From a bacterium (GTDB lineage: Bacteria; Pseudomonadota; Gammaproteobacteria; Pseudomonadales; Moraxellaceae): a stretch of DNA of 64,000 nucleotides. Positions 49,438 through 60,647 of this stretch are shown piece by piece (positions within the stretch are counted from its first letter, which is position 1; the number at the start of each line of letters is the position of its first letter). The DNA lies in assembly GCA_029945725.1 (NCBI GenBank), contig JAQSDB010000011.1:434001-498000 (forward strand), written 5' to 3'. The notes below the pieces were generated by a model. That model did not search any database. It was not told the origin of the DNA and was given only the letters and a program-made list of their open reading frames with translations. A program made the position numbers and the translations under genes.

Positions 49438-52400
49438 CTATCTCGATTCACCCTCTTCACAGTCACTGTCGGCGTGATCCGCACTGGCCGGCCAGTGCGG
49501 CGCCGACGGCAGCAGGGATTGGTGCACATTAATGTGATCGTGCAACGGAGACCTGCGGACACGCCGGATATTCACCTCGACCCGACGCTGCTGATGATCA
49601 TCCACCAGCAGGATACTGTTGTCGGCCTGCACAATGCCGTCCAGCGAGACCGTGATCGTGTCTGTGCTCTCGTCTTCTGCCGCCACGGTTTGCACAAAGG
49701 AAATGCCGTACGTGGTCGTGCGATAGCGATAGCTCAGTGAAAGCGCCTCCCAGTGTTCGGGAAGACAAGGCGTAAAGCGCAGCCGGCCGGGTTCCAGCCC
49801 CAGACCCAGCAGCGACTCCATGATCAGGCGGTACATCCAGCCGGCCGAACCGGTATACCAGGTCCAGCCGCCGCGGCCGGTGTGCGGCGGCACGGCATAC
49901 ACATCAGCGGCAACCACATAGGGCTCCGCCTTGTAGATGGCGATGGCTTGCGGGGTGCGCGCATGGTTCAGCGGATTGATCATCGCCAGCAGCTCCCAGG
50001 CACGGTGGCTGTCGCCGAGAGAGGCGAAGGCCATGGCGGCCCATACGGCGGCATGCGTGTACTGTCCGCCGTTTTCGCGCACACCGGGAACGTAGCCCTT
50101 GATGTAGCCCGGGTTCATCGCCGAGGTATCAAACGGCGGATCAAGCAACTGCACGATGCCGCCGCCTTCACGCTTGCTGCGGCGCACCAGATGGTGATCC
50201 ATCGCGTTCATCGCCAGGCGCGAACGTTCGGCATCTCCCGCACCCGAGAGCACCGACCAGCTCTGGGCAATGGAATCAATCGCACATTCAGGGTTGACCG
50301 ACGAACCCAGCAGCGAGCCGTCATCAAACCAGGCACGGCGATACCAGGCGCCATCCCAGGCATGCAGGGAGAGGTTGGTCCTCAGCTGGGCAGCCTCACG
50401 GCTGCACTGCCCGGCGAAATCGGTGTCATGGTGCAGACGGGCAAGCTTGCTGAAGGAGATCAGCACATCGTAGAGGAAGAATCCCAGCCACACGCTTTCA
50501 CCCCGGCCCTGGATACCGACGAGGTTCATGCCGTCGTTCCAGTCACCGGAGCCCATCAGGGGCAGGCCGTGTTCGCCAAAGCGGAGTGCGTGCCGGATCG
50601 AGCGTACGCAATGCTGGTAGAGGCTGGCAGTTTCAGCGGAGCGCCGGGGAAGGTCGTAGTACGAATCTTCCTCGGCAGCGAGCGGACGGCCCTCGATAAA
50701 GGGCACGTTTTCGTCGAGCACGCCGGTATCGCCCGTGCACAATACATAGCGACACAGGGCGAACGGCAACCACAGGTAGTCATCCGAACAGCGTGTGCGC
50801 ACGCCGCGCCCGACCGGTGGATGCCACCAGTGCTGCACGTCGCCTTCCGGATACTGGCGCGAGGCACAACGCAGCAGGTGCTCGCGCAACAGCTGCGGCT
50901 CCGTATGCACCAGCGCCATCGCATCCTGCAACTGGTCACGAAAGCCGAACGCCCCGCCCGACTGGTATAAACCGCTGCGCGCCCACAGCCGGCTGGCCAG
51001 CGTCTGATAAACCAGCCAGCCGTTGGCCAGGACATTCAGGGCCGGATCGGGCGTCGTTATCTGCACGGCGCCGAGCGTGTATTTCCAGTACTGCCGGACC
51101 TTATCCAGCGCCACCCGTGCGGCACCGCCCACGCGAAACCGCCGCGCCAGGGCCCGCGCGCTGTTGGTGTCGCGCCCGGCGCCCAGACGGAAGATGATCT
51201 CGCGCTCCTGTCCGTCCGCCAGATCAAAAGGCACCTGGATCGCACCGCAGGGATCAAGGGCGGCGCCGAGGCGGCCCGAGAGCCGTGAACGCTTCATCGC
51301 ATCGGGATCACCAAGCGAGCCGTTACGCCCGAGAAACTCGGTGCGATCACCGGTCAGGGTGCGCGCCTCGTCATCAACATCAAAAAATGCGACCCGGCCC
51401 TCGAACTCGGTGTTGTAGGCATTGCGCGCAAACAGGGCGCCGCTGGCGGGGTCGATTTCCGTCACCACATGCATGGCCGATTTCGGCCGCAGGTCGCCGA
51501 GTACCCACTCGACATAGCCGGTGGCGGAAAGCCGCCGGAGCCGGCCCGATCCGTTGCGCACCCGCAGCACGGAAAACTTCACCGCCTCTTCCAGATCCAC
51601 ATAAATCCACAGCTCGGAATGAATGCCGCCCGAGGTGTGCTCGAACACGCTGTAGCCGAAACCGTGCCGGCTGACATAGGGCATTGCCCCGCTGCACGGT
51701 TGCGGTGCCGGCGACCAGAAATGCCCGCTTTCTTCATCGCGCAGGTAAATGGCCTCTCCGCCCGAGGCCCCGACGGCATCGTCACTCCACGGTGTCAGCC
51801 GGAACTCATGGGCATTTTCACTCCAGGTGTAGGCGAGGCCGCTTTCCGTCACGACACTGCCAAAGTGCGGATTCGCGAGTACGTTCGACCACGGCGCCGG
51901 CGTTTTATGTGACTGCGTGGTGGTGATGACGTACTCGCTGCCGTCAGCGCTGAATCCGCCGAGATCGTTGCCGAGCATGAGGTCTTGTCGCGGCATCTCC
52001 GCGACCGCCGCCGGCTCGGGACGATGCGCCCTGACGATTTCCAGCAGCGGCAAGTGCTTGACCGGAAAATCCCGGCGCCTGACCTGTTGCTCCAGCAAGC
52101 CGCGGTTATCGGCGATGACAACACGCGCCACCGACTGCAGCAGGATGCGATCCTCGTGCGAGATCTGTTCGGCAGAGCGCACAAAGATGCCGCCAGGCCG
52201 GTCGATACCATGGGCTTCGGTACCCGTGGCAAGCGCGCCCATGATGCTGTCCTGCAGCTGCTGCCGGTAGCCGGCGTAGTCTTCATTCCAGATCACCAGA
52301 TCGACCGTGAGGCCTTTCCGGCGCCAGTAGGCGTGGCACTGGATCATCTGCCGCGCCATGTTGACGTTGGCGGCATCGGCGACCCGCAGCAGGACAATCG

Positions 52401-55400
52401 GCAAATCACCGGAAATGGCATAGCCCCACAGGCCGGACTGGCCGCGGCGGTTCTGCAGCAGGATGCCGGCCTCGGCGCGCAGGGAGGCGTCAGCATAAAG
52501 GATGGAGCCGGCCAGACGCCGATAGAGCTGGGCATCGGACTCGCTGGCGTTGATCTGCCGCAGCATCACGCCGCTGTGCGTACCGGCGAGGTCAAAGACG
52601 CGGTCGGCAAGGTGGCGATCCTGGTATTTGTCGGCCAGCATCAGACAGGCCTCACGATTGCCGGCCACACCGGACACCAGCTCGATCGTGGCAGACTGAC
52701 CGGCCTCGACCGTGATGCGGCAGCGAATAGCCACAATCGGGTCGAGTACCGAGCCCTCACTGCCGGACAGCACGGCATCGCTCATGGCCTGGGGGGCCGC
52801 CAGGGTACGTCCGCGCCCGATGAAGCGCATGCGGTCCGTCTCGTAGGAGACCTCACTGATCGTGCTCACCTGCCCTGCCAGCATGTGAAACATCCACGGC
52901 ACCTGCTCACCGGTTGAGCGCGGCCGCCGCGTACAGATGATGGCGCGCCGGCCCGGCATGATTTCCGTCTGTACAAACAGGTTCCCGAAAGAAGGCTGCA
53001 TCATGTCTGCCGCTGGCGGGGCCAGCACGACTTCCGCATACGTGGTGACTTCTATCGTGCGGCGCCCGGGCGAGTGGTTGGTAATGCGCACCCGGCGCAC
53101 TTCAATGTCGTCTTCCGGCGACACCACAATCTCGGAATAGGTCTCGATATCGTGATCACGGCGCCGGTACTCCGCACGCCCCTCAGGAAACATGGCCTCG
53201 TAGCTCTGGGCCCGCTTGAGCGTCGGCTGGTGCGCTGCCGACCAGAACTCACCACTGCTGACATCGCGCAAATAGATAAACGTGCCCCAGTTATCGCAAG
53301 TACTGTCTTCGCGCCAGCGCGTGACCGCCAGATCCTTCCAGCGGCTGTAGCCGCCACCGGCATTGGTAACCATGACGTGGTAACGGCCGTTCGAGAGCAG
53401 TTGCACTTCCGGCGCCGGCGTATCGGAACCGACCGGCTCCGGCGTGGATGCTGCCGATGCATCAGAAAAAACGGCACTTTCCGAATACTCGGCAATCCGG
53501 GTCTGGGGTACGGAAATCTTCGGAATGCGTTCCTGCAGCAGCAACAGGGTCGACTGCAGCTGGGGATCGGTTTCAAAACGCCGTTGCATCGGCTGGTCGA
53601 GGAGCAGGTGCGCCAGCGCCAGCAGGCTCATGCCCTGATGATGCGCCATGAACGAGCGCACCACCGCGCCACCGGACTGGCCCCGCGGCAAACGTGCAGG
53701 CGTGTAGTCGATGGCCTCGTAGAAACCGAAGCGGCCCTCAAGCCCGCAGGCCGACAGTCGCTGCAAATTCGCACAGGCCGCCTCGGGCGCCACCATCAGG
53801 GCCAGTGCCGAGGCATACGGTGCCACCACGGAATCTTCCGCCAGGCCACGCTTGAGTCCGAGGCCGGACACACCGAAGGCGTGATAGCGATAGTTGAAGC
53901 TGGCATCAAGGATGTTGTAGCCGGACTCGGACACACCCCAGGGCAGGGAACGCTGGTTGCCGAAATCAATCTGGCGCGCCACCGCCGCCCGGCAACTCTG
54001 CTCGAGCAGCGTACCTTCATAGGAAGGCATCACCAGCAGCGGCATCAGATACTCGAACATCGAGCCGCTCCACGACACCAGCACCGGTTCACCGCCGGCC
54101 GTTGTCAGCAGGCGGCCAAGGGCAAACCAGCTTTGCTGCGGCAGCTGTCCCTGGGCAATGGCCACAAAGCTGCACAGGCGCGCCTCCGAGGCGAGCAGGT
54201 CATAAAAACTGGGATCACGCCGAAGCTCGTCGACGTTGTAACCAATCGCCAGCAAGTGACGCGCGCGGTCATACAGGAAGCCATATTCCATGGTGGCAAA
54301 CTCCATGGCCTGTTGCGCGAGGCGTTCGGCGTTCGCCATGCGTTGTGCCGCCCGGCTGCCGGCCAGCGCGACCCTGTCGCGCAGTGCGCTCATCCAGTCC
54401 CGCTCCTGTGGCGTCATGCGCCCATGGAGTCCTGCATCAATGACCGGCAACAAACGGCTGGCACGCACCGCCAGATCACGCAGCGTCGGGATATCACCAA
54501 AGTCCGCCAGGATGGCAAGGTCACCCGGCACCACGGGCAACGCCAGCCAGGGGACGAGAAACACCAGTTCTTCGATCAGCTCGCGGCACTGCTGCACAAA
54601 GGCGTTGGCCCACTCCTCGGCTTCGCTCTCGTGAACGTCTTCAAAACCGGCGAGCATGGCACCGGCAGCACCGGCCAGCGACTCAAGGCATGCCAGTACC
54701 GCCGGGAGCGTCACCGGGGGCGAGGCACAGGCAGCGTCCAGCAGCGTGCGCAAACGGGAGACTGATGCCGGAACGTCTTCCGCCATGGTATCGACAAGGA
54801 TGCCCAGGGTATCGACGAGTCCGTCCAGCCATCGTGCGCCCACAATCTTCTGGTCAGGCAGGGCAAACAGGCCGGCACGCAGGGTCAGTAAATGGCCGGC
54901 AAGGTTGCCGCTGTCCACCGATGAGATATAGCGCGGCGGCAGCGGCTGCAGTGTCCGGGTGTCATACCAGTTGTAAAAATGCCCCTTGTGCCGCTCCAGC
55001 GCCGACATCGTCTCGAAAGTATTGGCGCTGCGCTCAAGCAGCACTCCCGCCGTAATGAAACCGAAGTCGCAGGCAGACAGGTTTGCCAGCAGGGCCATCC
55101 CCATATTGGTCGGCGACGTGCGATGCGCCAGCACCGGCCCCGGACTCTCCTGGAAATTGTCAGGCGGCAACCAGTGCTCTCCGGCAACCACAAAGTGTTC
55201 GAAAAAGCGCCATGTCTTGCGGCTGATCTTGCGCAGGAAGACCACCTGATCCGTGGTCAGCGCCGGATCGCGGCGAAACAGCGGCCGTCCCAGCCACCAG
55301 GCAATGCCGGGCGCCAGCAACCACAGCCCGACAAGGGGGCCGGCGGCGGCCAGCGCCTGCGGCCGGTGCAGGCACAGAAGCACAAAGGCAGCCAGGGCAA

Positions 55401-58296
55401 TAAAAGGCGCCATCCACATCGAGCGACAGGACGCCAGAAACCCGGTCCTGAGCCGGCTGCCCAGCTCGCTGGAAGCGCACCATTCCAGCAAACCATGGTG
55501 TGTGACCAGCATGCGCCAGACCGAACGCAGGATGGCGCCAAGGCTGAACATCGCCTCATGCGGAAGACAGGCAATGCGCAAGCCGGACAGCGCAAAATGC
55601 CGTCCGGCCGAACGCATGACGTTGACCAGATGCTGGCCAGGGAGTGTGTCCGGCGGCTTGCGACAAATGTCCACCGCTGTGGTCAGCAGCGGAGGAATCA
55701 GGACAATGCCGAGCACGGCCAGCGTCCATATCCATGGCTGCGGCGCGACACCCCAGCCGAACAGCAGCAACAGCAGGAGTGCCGAAGGAACAAGGCTGCG
55801 CCGCAGGTTATCAAGAATCTTCCAGCGGGACAGGGACGACAGCGGGTTCGGCAGACTGCGCCCCTGCGGACCCGGAACGCACGGCAGCAGCCAGTGGGCG
55901 ATCTGCCAGTCACCGCGAATCCAGCGCTCCTGACGGCTCACGTCCACCTCGTAACGGGTGGGATGTTCCTCGTACAGGTGCGAGTCGCTCAGCAGCCCCG
56001 AACGTGCGTAACATCCCTCCAGAAGATCGTGACTGAGAATGCGGTTTTCAGGGAAGCGCCCCTTGAGCACACGCTCGAAGGCATCCACATCGTAAATACC
56101 CTTGCCGATAAACGAGCCTTCACCGAACAGATCCTGATAAACATTGGAGACGGAACGTGTGTAGGGATCAATGCCGGAGTCCGCGCTGAACAGCTGGGCG
56201 TAGCGCGAGCGATGCGCCCGCGACAAGCTTGATGCCATGCGCGGCTGCAGGATGCCGTAACCGGCATTGACGCATTGCCGGCTTTCGTCGAAACGCGGCC
56301 GGTTGAGCGGATGCGCCATCGCCCCCACAAACTGCCGCGCCGATTCCCGGGAAAGCTGCGTATCACTATCCAGCGTGATGACGTACTTGACGTTTGCCAT
56401 GAGCGTCATGTCGCCGACCAGCAGTGCAAAACAGCCCTGCCCGCCACCGCGCAATACCGCATTCAGATCCGCCAGCTTTCCACGTTTGCGTTCATAGCCC
56501 ATCCAGACACGCTCGGCGGCATCCCAGCGCCGCGGCCGGTGAAACAGGAAAAAGCTGTCTCTCCCCGCGCCCCGGTATTTTTCATTCAGTTTCTCGATAC
56601 CGCTGCGGGCCTGCCGCAACAGTGGTGCATCCCCGGCCAGCTCTTCCTGCTTGGCATCGCAAAAATCGGTGAGCAGTGCGAAATGCAGGTGCTCGTCACG
56701 GTTCCCGAGGAACCTGACCTCCAGTGCCTCAAGCAGATCATTGATGCCATCCGTGCTGCTGAGCAGGGTAGGAATGACGACCAGCGTACGCACTTCCGGC
56801 GGAAGTCCGCGCGCGTAGTCCATTCGCGGCAAGGGTTGCGGCGGCGCCAGCAAGGTGGCAACCCAGTTCACCAGGGTTGATGCCAGCTGGCTGGCCGCCA
56901 GCAGCAGCAAACATCCGGCCAGCCCAAGCCACCACACGCTCAGGCCGTTGGCACGGGCATGCGCCAGCAGGCCTCCGGCAAAAGCCACGGTCAGCAACAG
57001 GATGGCGCCGAGATAAAACACCAGGGAAAACCGGGCCATCCAGCGGCGCGCGCGCTCCGCCGCGGAAAGACGGATGGCGAGCACGCCCTCCAGCTGGGGC
57101 AGGCCCTTATCGATCAGGTAGAAACCGACATGCGCCGACGGATCGTTGTCGCCTTTACAGGTGGCACCCTGCGCCAGCCCGGTGGCCTTGCGGGCAACGC
57201 CGGTTTCAGAGAGGCCGCAGCGTTTGGCCAGCCTGGCAACGACATGCCGGTAGCGATCCCGGGTGGCAAAATCCATGGCCGCGTAAACACCGCCCGGATC
57301 CTCCCGCAGGGCATGCTCGACAAAACTCATCTTCTCGACAAACACGCCCCAGTCCACCGCCGCCAGGGAACGCAGACTGCCGATGGTGTTGCTGATCGAC
57401 ACCTGGTCGGCGGCCTGCTGCTGGCTCTCCAGCAGCACCATCTGCTCAATGGTCAGGTTCGATTCGGCGAGCCGTTGCTCAATCCAGGAGAGCGGCAAGG
57501 CCAGGGCCGGGCCATGCCCCTGCAAGCGGCGTGCGAGCTCCGCGACAAACGGACTCGCCATCGGGGGGTGCGAGCGCGCCATGTCGGCGATCACCAGCAC
57601 CAGACTCTTGGGATCGCTGGCCGCCATCTCCAGCATCTGGCTGGCCCAGTCCTGCGCCTGGCTCAACTGGATTCTGGCGGTGGTGATGCGCGCGCCAACA
57701 CAACGCAGATTCTCGATCAGCGCCAGACGCAGCATGATGGGAATCGCCCACAGCTCACCCAGTGTCAGCGGCGTGACCGTTTGATAAGCCATCACGTAAC
57801 GCTCAAGCGTTTCCGGGTCTACACGGCCGTCACCGTGCGAGATGGCCTCCAGTACAATGTCATAAACACGCGGCAAGCCACGCGACGGGCCCTCGGCCAG
57901 AAGGGGCAGCTCGCGGCTGTACCCCTTGGGCAGATGCTTTCTGGCGGTGCGGATTTGTTCTTCGATGAGGTACAGATTGTCGAGCAGCCACTCCCCTGCA
58001 GGAGCAACACGGAGCTTGGCCTTGATGGCAGAGGTCAGCAGGTGGCAGGTTCTGGTCAGAACCAGTTCATTTTCATCCAGCCGCCTCAGCAGCCGGTCCG
58101 GCTCGCAGGATTTGCCCAGGACATGGGCAGCCGCCAGCGCCTTGCCGTGCTGCTCCAGTTGATCGGCACTGAAAAGCGCGCTGCGCGCCGGCACTGCATC
58201 ATCGCTCTCCAGGTGATCCGGGCAGTCAGCGCGAGCAGGCATGACACGCGCTGTCATCGTTCGAAGCCATGCCCTGAGCGAAGACTCCCGGCTCAT
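49438..58296 (-). CDS. cgs: Cyclic beta-1,2-glucan synthase (GT84-GH94)
   Basis: A giant inner-membrane enzyme of 2952 aa; Brucella Cgs and Agrobacterium ChvB are about 2830-2870 aa. It makes periplasmic cyclic beta-1,2-glucan from UDP-glucose. Segments seen: cytoplasmic N-domain; two TM segments (near residues 419-475); GT84 domain from about 500 with [11 protein letters not shown] (near 642) and QERWIRGDW (near 790); two TM pairs (near 829-869 and 959-1002); a glycoamylase-like region (near 1450-1555, WGVSESGYN); two GH94-type beta-sandwich domains (from about 1624 and 2105); and a GH94 catalytic barrel with [14 protein letters not shown] (near 2445) and [13 protein letters not shown]. No glucan exporter gene is adjacent. 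Confidence 0.93.
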   Translation of the reverse strand: MSRESSLRAWLRTMTARVMPARADCPDHLESDDAVPARSALFSADQLEQHGKALAAAHVLGKSCEPDRLLRRLDENELVLTRTCHLLTSAIKAKLRVAPAGEWLLDNLYLIEEQIRTARKHLPKGYSRELPLLAEGPSRGLPRVYDIVLEAISHGDGRVDPETLERYVMAYQTVTPLTLGELWAIPIMLRLALIENLRCVGARITTARIQLSQAQDWASQMLEMAASDPKSLVLVIADMARSHPPMASPFVAELARRLQGHGPALALPLSWIEQRLAESNLTIEQMVLLESQQQAADQVSISNTIGSLRSLAAVDWGVFVEKMSFVEHALREDPGGVYAAMDFATRDRYRHVVARLAKRCGLSETGVARKATGLAQGATCKGDNDPSAHVGFYLIDKGLPQLEGVLAIRLSAAERARRWMARFSLVFYLGAILLLTVAFAGGLLAHARANGLSVWWLGLAGCLLLLAASQLASTLVNWVATLLAPPQPLPRMDYARGLPPEVRTLVVIPTLLSSTDGINDLLEALEVRFLGNRDEHLHFALLTDFCDAKQEELAGDAPLLRQARSGIEKLNEKYRGAGRDSFFLFHRPRRWDAAERVWMGYERKRGKLADLNAVLRGGGQGCFALLVGDMTLMANVKYVITLDSDTQLSRESARQFVGAMAHPLNRPRFDESRQCVNAGYGILQPRMASSLSRAHRSRYAQLFSADSGIDPYTRSVSNVYQDLFGEGSFIGKGIYDVDAFERVLKGRFPENRILSHDLLEGCYARSGLLSDSHLYEEHPTRYEVDVSRQERWIRGDWQIAHWLLPCVPGPQGRSLPNPLSSLSRWKILDNLRRSLVPSALLLLLLFGWGVAPQPWIWTLAVLGIVLIPPLLTTAVDICRKPPDTLPGQHLVNVMRSAGRHFALSGLRIACLPHEAMFSLGAILRSVWRMLVTHHGLLEWCASSELGSRLRTGFLASCRSMWMAPFIALAAFVLLCLHRPQALAAAGPLVGLWLLAPGIAWWLGRPLFRRDPALTTDQVVFLRKISRKTWRFFEHFVVAGEHWLPPDNFQESPGPVLAHRTSPTNMGMALLANLSACDFGFITAGVLLERSANTFETMSALERHKGHFYNWYDTRTLQPLPPRYISSVDSGNLAGHLLTLRAGLFALPDQKIVGARWLDGLVDTLGILVDTMAEDVPASVSRLRTLLDAACASPPVTLPAVLACLESLAGAAGAMLAGFEDVHESEAEEWANAFVQQCRELIEELVFLVPWLALPVVPGDLAILADFGDIPTLRDLAVRASRLLPVIDAGLHGRMTPQERDWMSALRDRVALAGSRAAQRMANAERLAQQAMEFATMEYGFLYDRARHLLAIGYNVDELRRDPSFYDLLASEARLCSFVAIAQGQLPQQSWFALGRLLTTAGGEPVLVSWSGSMFEYLMPLLVMPSYEGTLLEQSCRAAVARQIDFGNQRSLPWGVSESGYNILDASFNYRYHAFGVSGLGLKRGLAEDSVVAPYASALALMVAPEAACANLQRLSACGLEGRFGFYEAIDYTPARLPRGQSGGAVVRSFMAHHQGMSLLALAHLLLDQPMQRRFETDPQLQSTLLLLQERIPKISVPQTRIAEYSESAVFSDASAASTPEPVGSDTPAPEVQLLSNGRYHVMVTNAGGGYSRWKDLAVTRWREDSTCDNWGTFIYLRDVSSGEFWSAAHQPTLKRAQSYEAMFPEGRAEYRRRDHDIETYSEIVVSPEDDIEVRRVRITNHSPGRRTIEVTTYAEVVLAPPAADMMQPSFGNLFVQTEIMPGRRAIICTRRPRSTGEQVPWMFHMLAGQVSTISEVSYETDRMRFIGRGRTLAAPQAMSDAVLSGSEGSVLDPIVAIRCRITVEAGQSATIELVSGVAGNREACLMLADKYQDRHLADRVFDLAGTHSGVMLRQINASESDAQLYRRLAGSILYADASLRAEAGILLQNRRGQSGLWGYAISGDLPIVLLRVADAANVNMARQMIQCHAYWRRKGLTVDLVIWNEDYAGYRQQLQDSIMGALATGTEAHGIDRPGGIFVRSAEQISHEDRILLQSVARVVIADNRGLLEQQVRRRDFPVKHLPLLEIVRAHRPEPAAVAEMPRQDLMLGNDLGGFSADGSEYVITTTQSHKTPAPWSNVLANPHFGSVVTESGLAYTWSENAHEFRLTPWSDDAVGASGGEAIYLRDEESGHFWSPAPQPCSGAMPYVSRHGFGYSVFEHTSGGIHSELWIYVDLEEAVKFSVLRVRNGSGRLRRLSATGYVEWVLGDLRPKSAMHVVTEIDPASGALFARNAYNTEFEGRVAFFDVDDEARTLTGDRTEFLGRNGSLGDPDAMKRSRLSGRLGAALDPCGAIQVPFDLADGQEREIIFRLGAGRDTNSARALARRFRVGGAARVALDKVRQYWKYTLGAVQITTPDPALNVLANGWLVYQTLASRLWARSGLYQSGGAFGFRDQLQDAMALVHTEPQLLREHLLRCASRQYPEGDVQHWWHPPVGRGVRTRCSDDYLWLPFALCRYVLCTGDTGVLDENVPFIEGRPLAAEEDSYYDLPRRSAETASLYQHCVRSIRHALRFGEHGLPLMGSGDWNDGMNLVGIQGRGESVWLGFFLYDVLISFSKLARLHHDTDFAGQCSREAAQLRTNLSLHAWDGAWYRRAWFDDGSLLGSSVNPECAIDSIAQSWSVLSGAGDAERSRLAMNAMDHHLVRRSKREGGGIVQLLDPPFDTSAMNPGYIKGYVPGVRENGGQYTHAAVWAAMAFASLGDSHRAWELLAMINPLNHARTPQAIAIYKAEPYVVAADVYAVPPHTGRGGWTWYTGSAGWMYRLIMESLLGLGLEPGRLRFTPCLPEHWEALSLSYRYRTTTYGISFVQTVAAEDESTDTITVSLDGIVQADNSILLVDDHQQRRVEVNIRRVRRSPLHDHINVHQSLLPSAPHWPASADHADSDCEEGESR

Positions 58297-58526
58297 GGCC
58301 TGCGTCCTGACGTCCCGGGCCTCACGAAAGCGGGGGCATCGATGCCAGCCGTCATGTTTACCGGATGCCGCACATGAAAAAGTCCGGAGACAACTCCAGC
58401 CAGCGTCCTGCTGTATTCGACAATCATCGCGTGTCCTGTTGCGGTGCCTGAAAAGGCTTCCATCTGCCCGTGCCGCGGCGTCACTCGACGCAACCGGTAC
58501 CGGGCAGTCTCGGCAAGCCGGGACAA
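58293..58526 (-). CDS. Possible small upstream ORF coupled to cgs
   Basis: A 77-aa open frame starting at TTG 58526 ends with a TGA that overlaps the cgs ATG by 4 bases (ATGA). It has no recognisable domain. Its position in the long cgs leader and the overlap suggest possible translational coupling, but a non-ATG start and lack of known relatives keep this doubtful. The rest of 58297-58835 holds the promoter listed separately and a weak hairpin after the AraC gene (58732-58760). Confidence 0.25.
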   Translation of the reverse strand: MSRLAETARYRLRRVTPRHGQMEAFSGTATGHAMIVEYSRTLAGVVSGLFHVRHPVNMTAGIDAPAFVRPGTSGRRP

Positions 58527-58664
58527 TGCCCCGCTAATGCTTAATCACGAGTCATTTACTGACCAAACGGGCACTCGCTGCGGGGCAAGTACGACAAGCT
58601 GGCTGTCGCCCTTTTTAAAATGACCAGCCTGCGACCCCCGACCGGTTTATCAGCAACAGGAACC

Positions 58665-58705
58665 ATAGTAGGCATTAGCAGAGGTATGTAATTGACCTGA
58701 GACAA
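58665..58705 (-). promoter_or_regulatory. Candidate cgs promoter with shared 20-bp motif
   Basis: On the minus strand TTGTCTCAGGTCAATTACAT (58686-58705) lies 15 bp from TACTAT (58665-58670). It matches the promoter at 44349-44389 at 18 of 20 motif positions with identical spacing. It would give a leader of about 360 bases before cgs. Confidence 0.5.
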
Positions 58706-58835
58706 TATTTCGGGGACGAGACAGGAAAAGCGAAGCCGGCCCGATGCGGTGTCGGCTTTATTCCGTTTGAAGCGGCCTTGTCATCACGGCAAGCGCAACG
58801 GGCCAGCTGCGCTGATAATGCAAAAATGGCGCACC

Positions 58836-59927
58836 TCAGGCGGCGCCCTGCCCCTCCTTGCTGGCGGCCTGCCTGAATTCACCGGGCGTGACGCCGGCAT
58901 AACCCTTGAAGTAGCGGATAAACGAGCGGCTTTCGGTAAAGCCGAGTTTGCGGGCAATGTCTTCGATGGAAGAGTGGGACTGCAACAGATACTTCTGTGC
59001 GAGTTCACCGCGAAGGTCATCGAGGATTTGCTGGTAGGACTGGTTTTCATCAGCCAGCTTGCGGTGCAGCGTACGCACATTCATGCCCATCTGGTCAGCC
59101 ACAAACTCCTTGCGCGGGGAACCGTCTGCCAGCATGGCGCGCAACAGCGAGCGCACCTGATCGGCCAGTGAATATTTTTCCTTGAGGGCATGCAGGGAAG
59201 CCTGTGCATGCTGCTCCAGCGTCTCGCGCAAATTGACGTCGGGCTGGCGCAGCGGATGCTCAAAAATCTGCGGCGAAGTGAGCAGCGCCGACATCGGCTG
59301 ATTGAAATACAACGGACAGCGGAAGATGTGCTGGTAATGCTTGAGCAGGGAACGATCGGCGGGAGCATCATGCTCAAAACGTACGGCCACTGGCGACAGC
59401 TCCTGCGAGTCCGCCATCCAGCGCGTATAGGATGTCCATGAGGCGAGCACGTTTTCAATGATGTGGCGGCGTATCAGCGGATCCGTGAAACGGCAATTCC
59501 AGCGCACCACAATCGCACCGGGCTCATGCTCGACAGTAGAAGTGCCCATGTCTCCCACCAGTTTTTCATATTGCGGCATGCGCGCCACGGCCTCGGCCAA
59601 GGTGTTGCTGGTCATGGCGATATAGCCCATCACGCTGTAGGAGCCGGGCTGGATAAACTGCGATGTCTGCAGGCCGAAAAGCGGATTGCCACAGCGTGGC
59701 AACACATAGTTCAGCAGGCGCTGCAATACAGCGCCGGGCACGCGACCATTATTGTCGAGCAATTGCTCCAGTTGCACACCGGCTTCTGCCAGCACCTTTT
59801 CACGTACCAGTCCGCAGGCTTCCGCGCTTCTCACATACTGCTGCAAGGCCGGAATGGAGATATGGCCGAGATTGTCTGAAACGGCGGACTGAGCAAGCGG
59901 GGACGGAGATGCAGGAGACTGGGACAT
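58836..59927 (-). CDS. AraC-family transcriptional regulator
   Basis: A 363-aa regulator. The N-terminal two thirds is the long ligand-sensing type seen in OruR-like proteins (ISIPALQQYVRSAEACGL, SYSVMGYIAMTSNTLAEAV). The C-terminal AraC DNA-binding domain has two helix-turn-helix units (RKEFVADQMGMNVRTLHRKL and SIEDIARKLGFTESRSFIRYF), ending in VTPGEFRQ. Starts at 59972 or 59981 are also possible; none has a strong ribosome site. It lies upstream of cgs on the same strand and is a candidate regulator of it. Confidence 0.85.
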   Translation of the reverse strand: MSQSPASPSPLAQSAVSDNLGHISIPALQQYVRSAEACGLVREKVLAEAGVQLEQLLDNNGRVPGAVLQRLLNYVLPRCGNPLFGLQTSQFIQPGSYSVMGYIAMTSNTLAEAVARMPQYEKLVGDMGTSTVEHEPGAIVVRWNCRFTDPLIRRHIIENVLASWTSYTRWMADSQELSPVAVRFEHDAPADRSLLKHYQHIFRCPLYFNQPMSALLTSPQIFEHPLRQPDVNLRETLEQHAQASLHALKEKYSLADQVRSLLRAMLADGSPRKEFVADQMGMNVRTLHRKLADENQSYQQILDDLRGELAQKYLLQSHSSIEDIARKLGFTESRSFIRYFKGYAGVTPGEFRQAASKEGQGAA

Positions 59928-60071
59928 GGCGCTTTTTTCTTCTTGTTTGCCGCGTGCGAAAGCAGGCGGCATGGCGTCCATAGTAGGAAAGGAACATCAA
60001 GCTGCCAAGGTGGCAGACCAGCAGCCCCACGCCATCGGGCAACATAATTCACCGCTCATCATCTGACCGGC

Positions 60072-60647
60072 TCAGGGCGCGGAGGCTGCCGCTGCCGTTC
60101 CCGGATGATCGGCCTGCAACTGGTCTCGCATGGCCTGGATACGACGCAGCTTTTCCTCGCCCTTGCGTATCTCCTCTTCGGGAATGCCTTCACTGCGTGC
60201 GCGGCGAATCTGCTCCTGCAGGCGCGGAATTTCATCATCGGCCGCTTTCACATAGGCACTGTACAGACGCTGGTTCTGGCGTGACTCGTAGCGCTGGTAG
60301 TTTTCCGGGCTGGCCAGGTCGGCGGCGCTGGGCGGATCACGCTCGGGGGAGCGTGCCAGGGCCGGCGCCCGGGAATCGCCGTGCAGCCGCGCCTCACTCA
60401 TGGCCTGCGCCGCATCAGGCTGTGTCACCACCACCGGAGTCAGTGCGGTATCACTGCCCGGCAGTGTGGTGGCGACAACCCCTGAATCCGGCAACACGGG
60501 CATCTGCGTGGTCACGGGCGCTACCGGTGCAGCCGGAGGCGGCGTTGCCACGTCCGGGCCCGGGGCTGCACGCAACCACACACCGGCCGCGATCACGAGA
60601 ACCAGCAGCACGGCGGCCGCCAGCAGCAGGCGCTGATTGGCATTCAT
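60072..60647 (-). CDS. Membrane-anchored helical protein, possible folding accessory
   Basis: A 191-aa protein of no known family. One N-terminal transmembrane helix (LLLAAAVLLVLVIAAGVWL) is followed by a Pro/Ala/Val/Thr-rich linker of about 80 residues and a charged helical C-domain (DDEIPRLQEQIRRARSEGIP and on) predicted to face the periplasm. This anchor-linker-helix layout resembles lipase foldases, but the Lif signature is absent. Its start overlaps the parvulin gene's end by 4 bases, so the two are translated together. Confidence 0.78.
   Translation of the reverse strand: MNANQRLLLAAAVLLVLVIAAGVWLRAAPGPDVATPPPAAPVAPVTTQMPVLPDSGVVATTLPGSDTALTPVVVTQPDAAQAMSEARLHGDSRAPALARSPERDPPSAADLASPENYQRYESRQNQRLYSAYVKAADDEIPRLQEQIRRARSEGIPEEEIRKGEEKLRRIQAMRDQLQADHPGTAAAASAP

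Noticed and set aside
53074-54765. 563-aa and other long plus-strand frames opposite cgs
   Set aside because: They are shadows of the giant synthase gene, rich in Arg/His/Gln with no family features.
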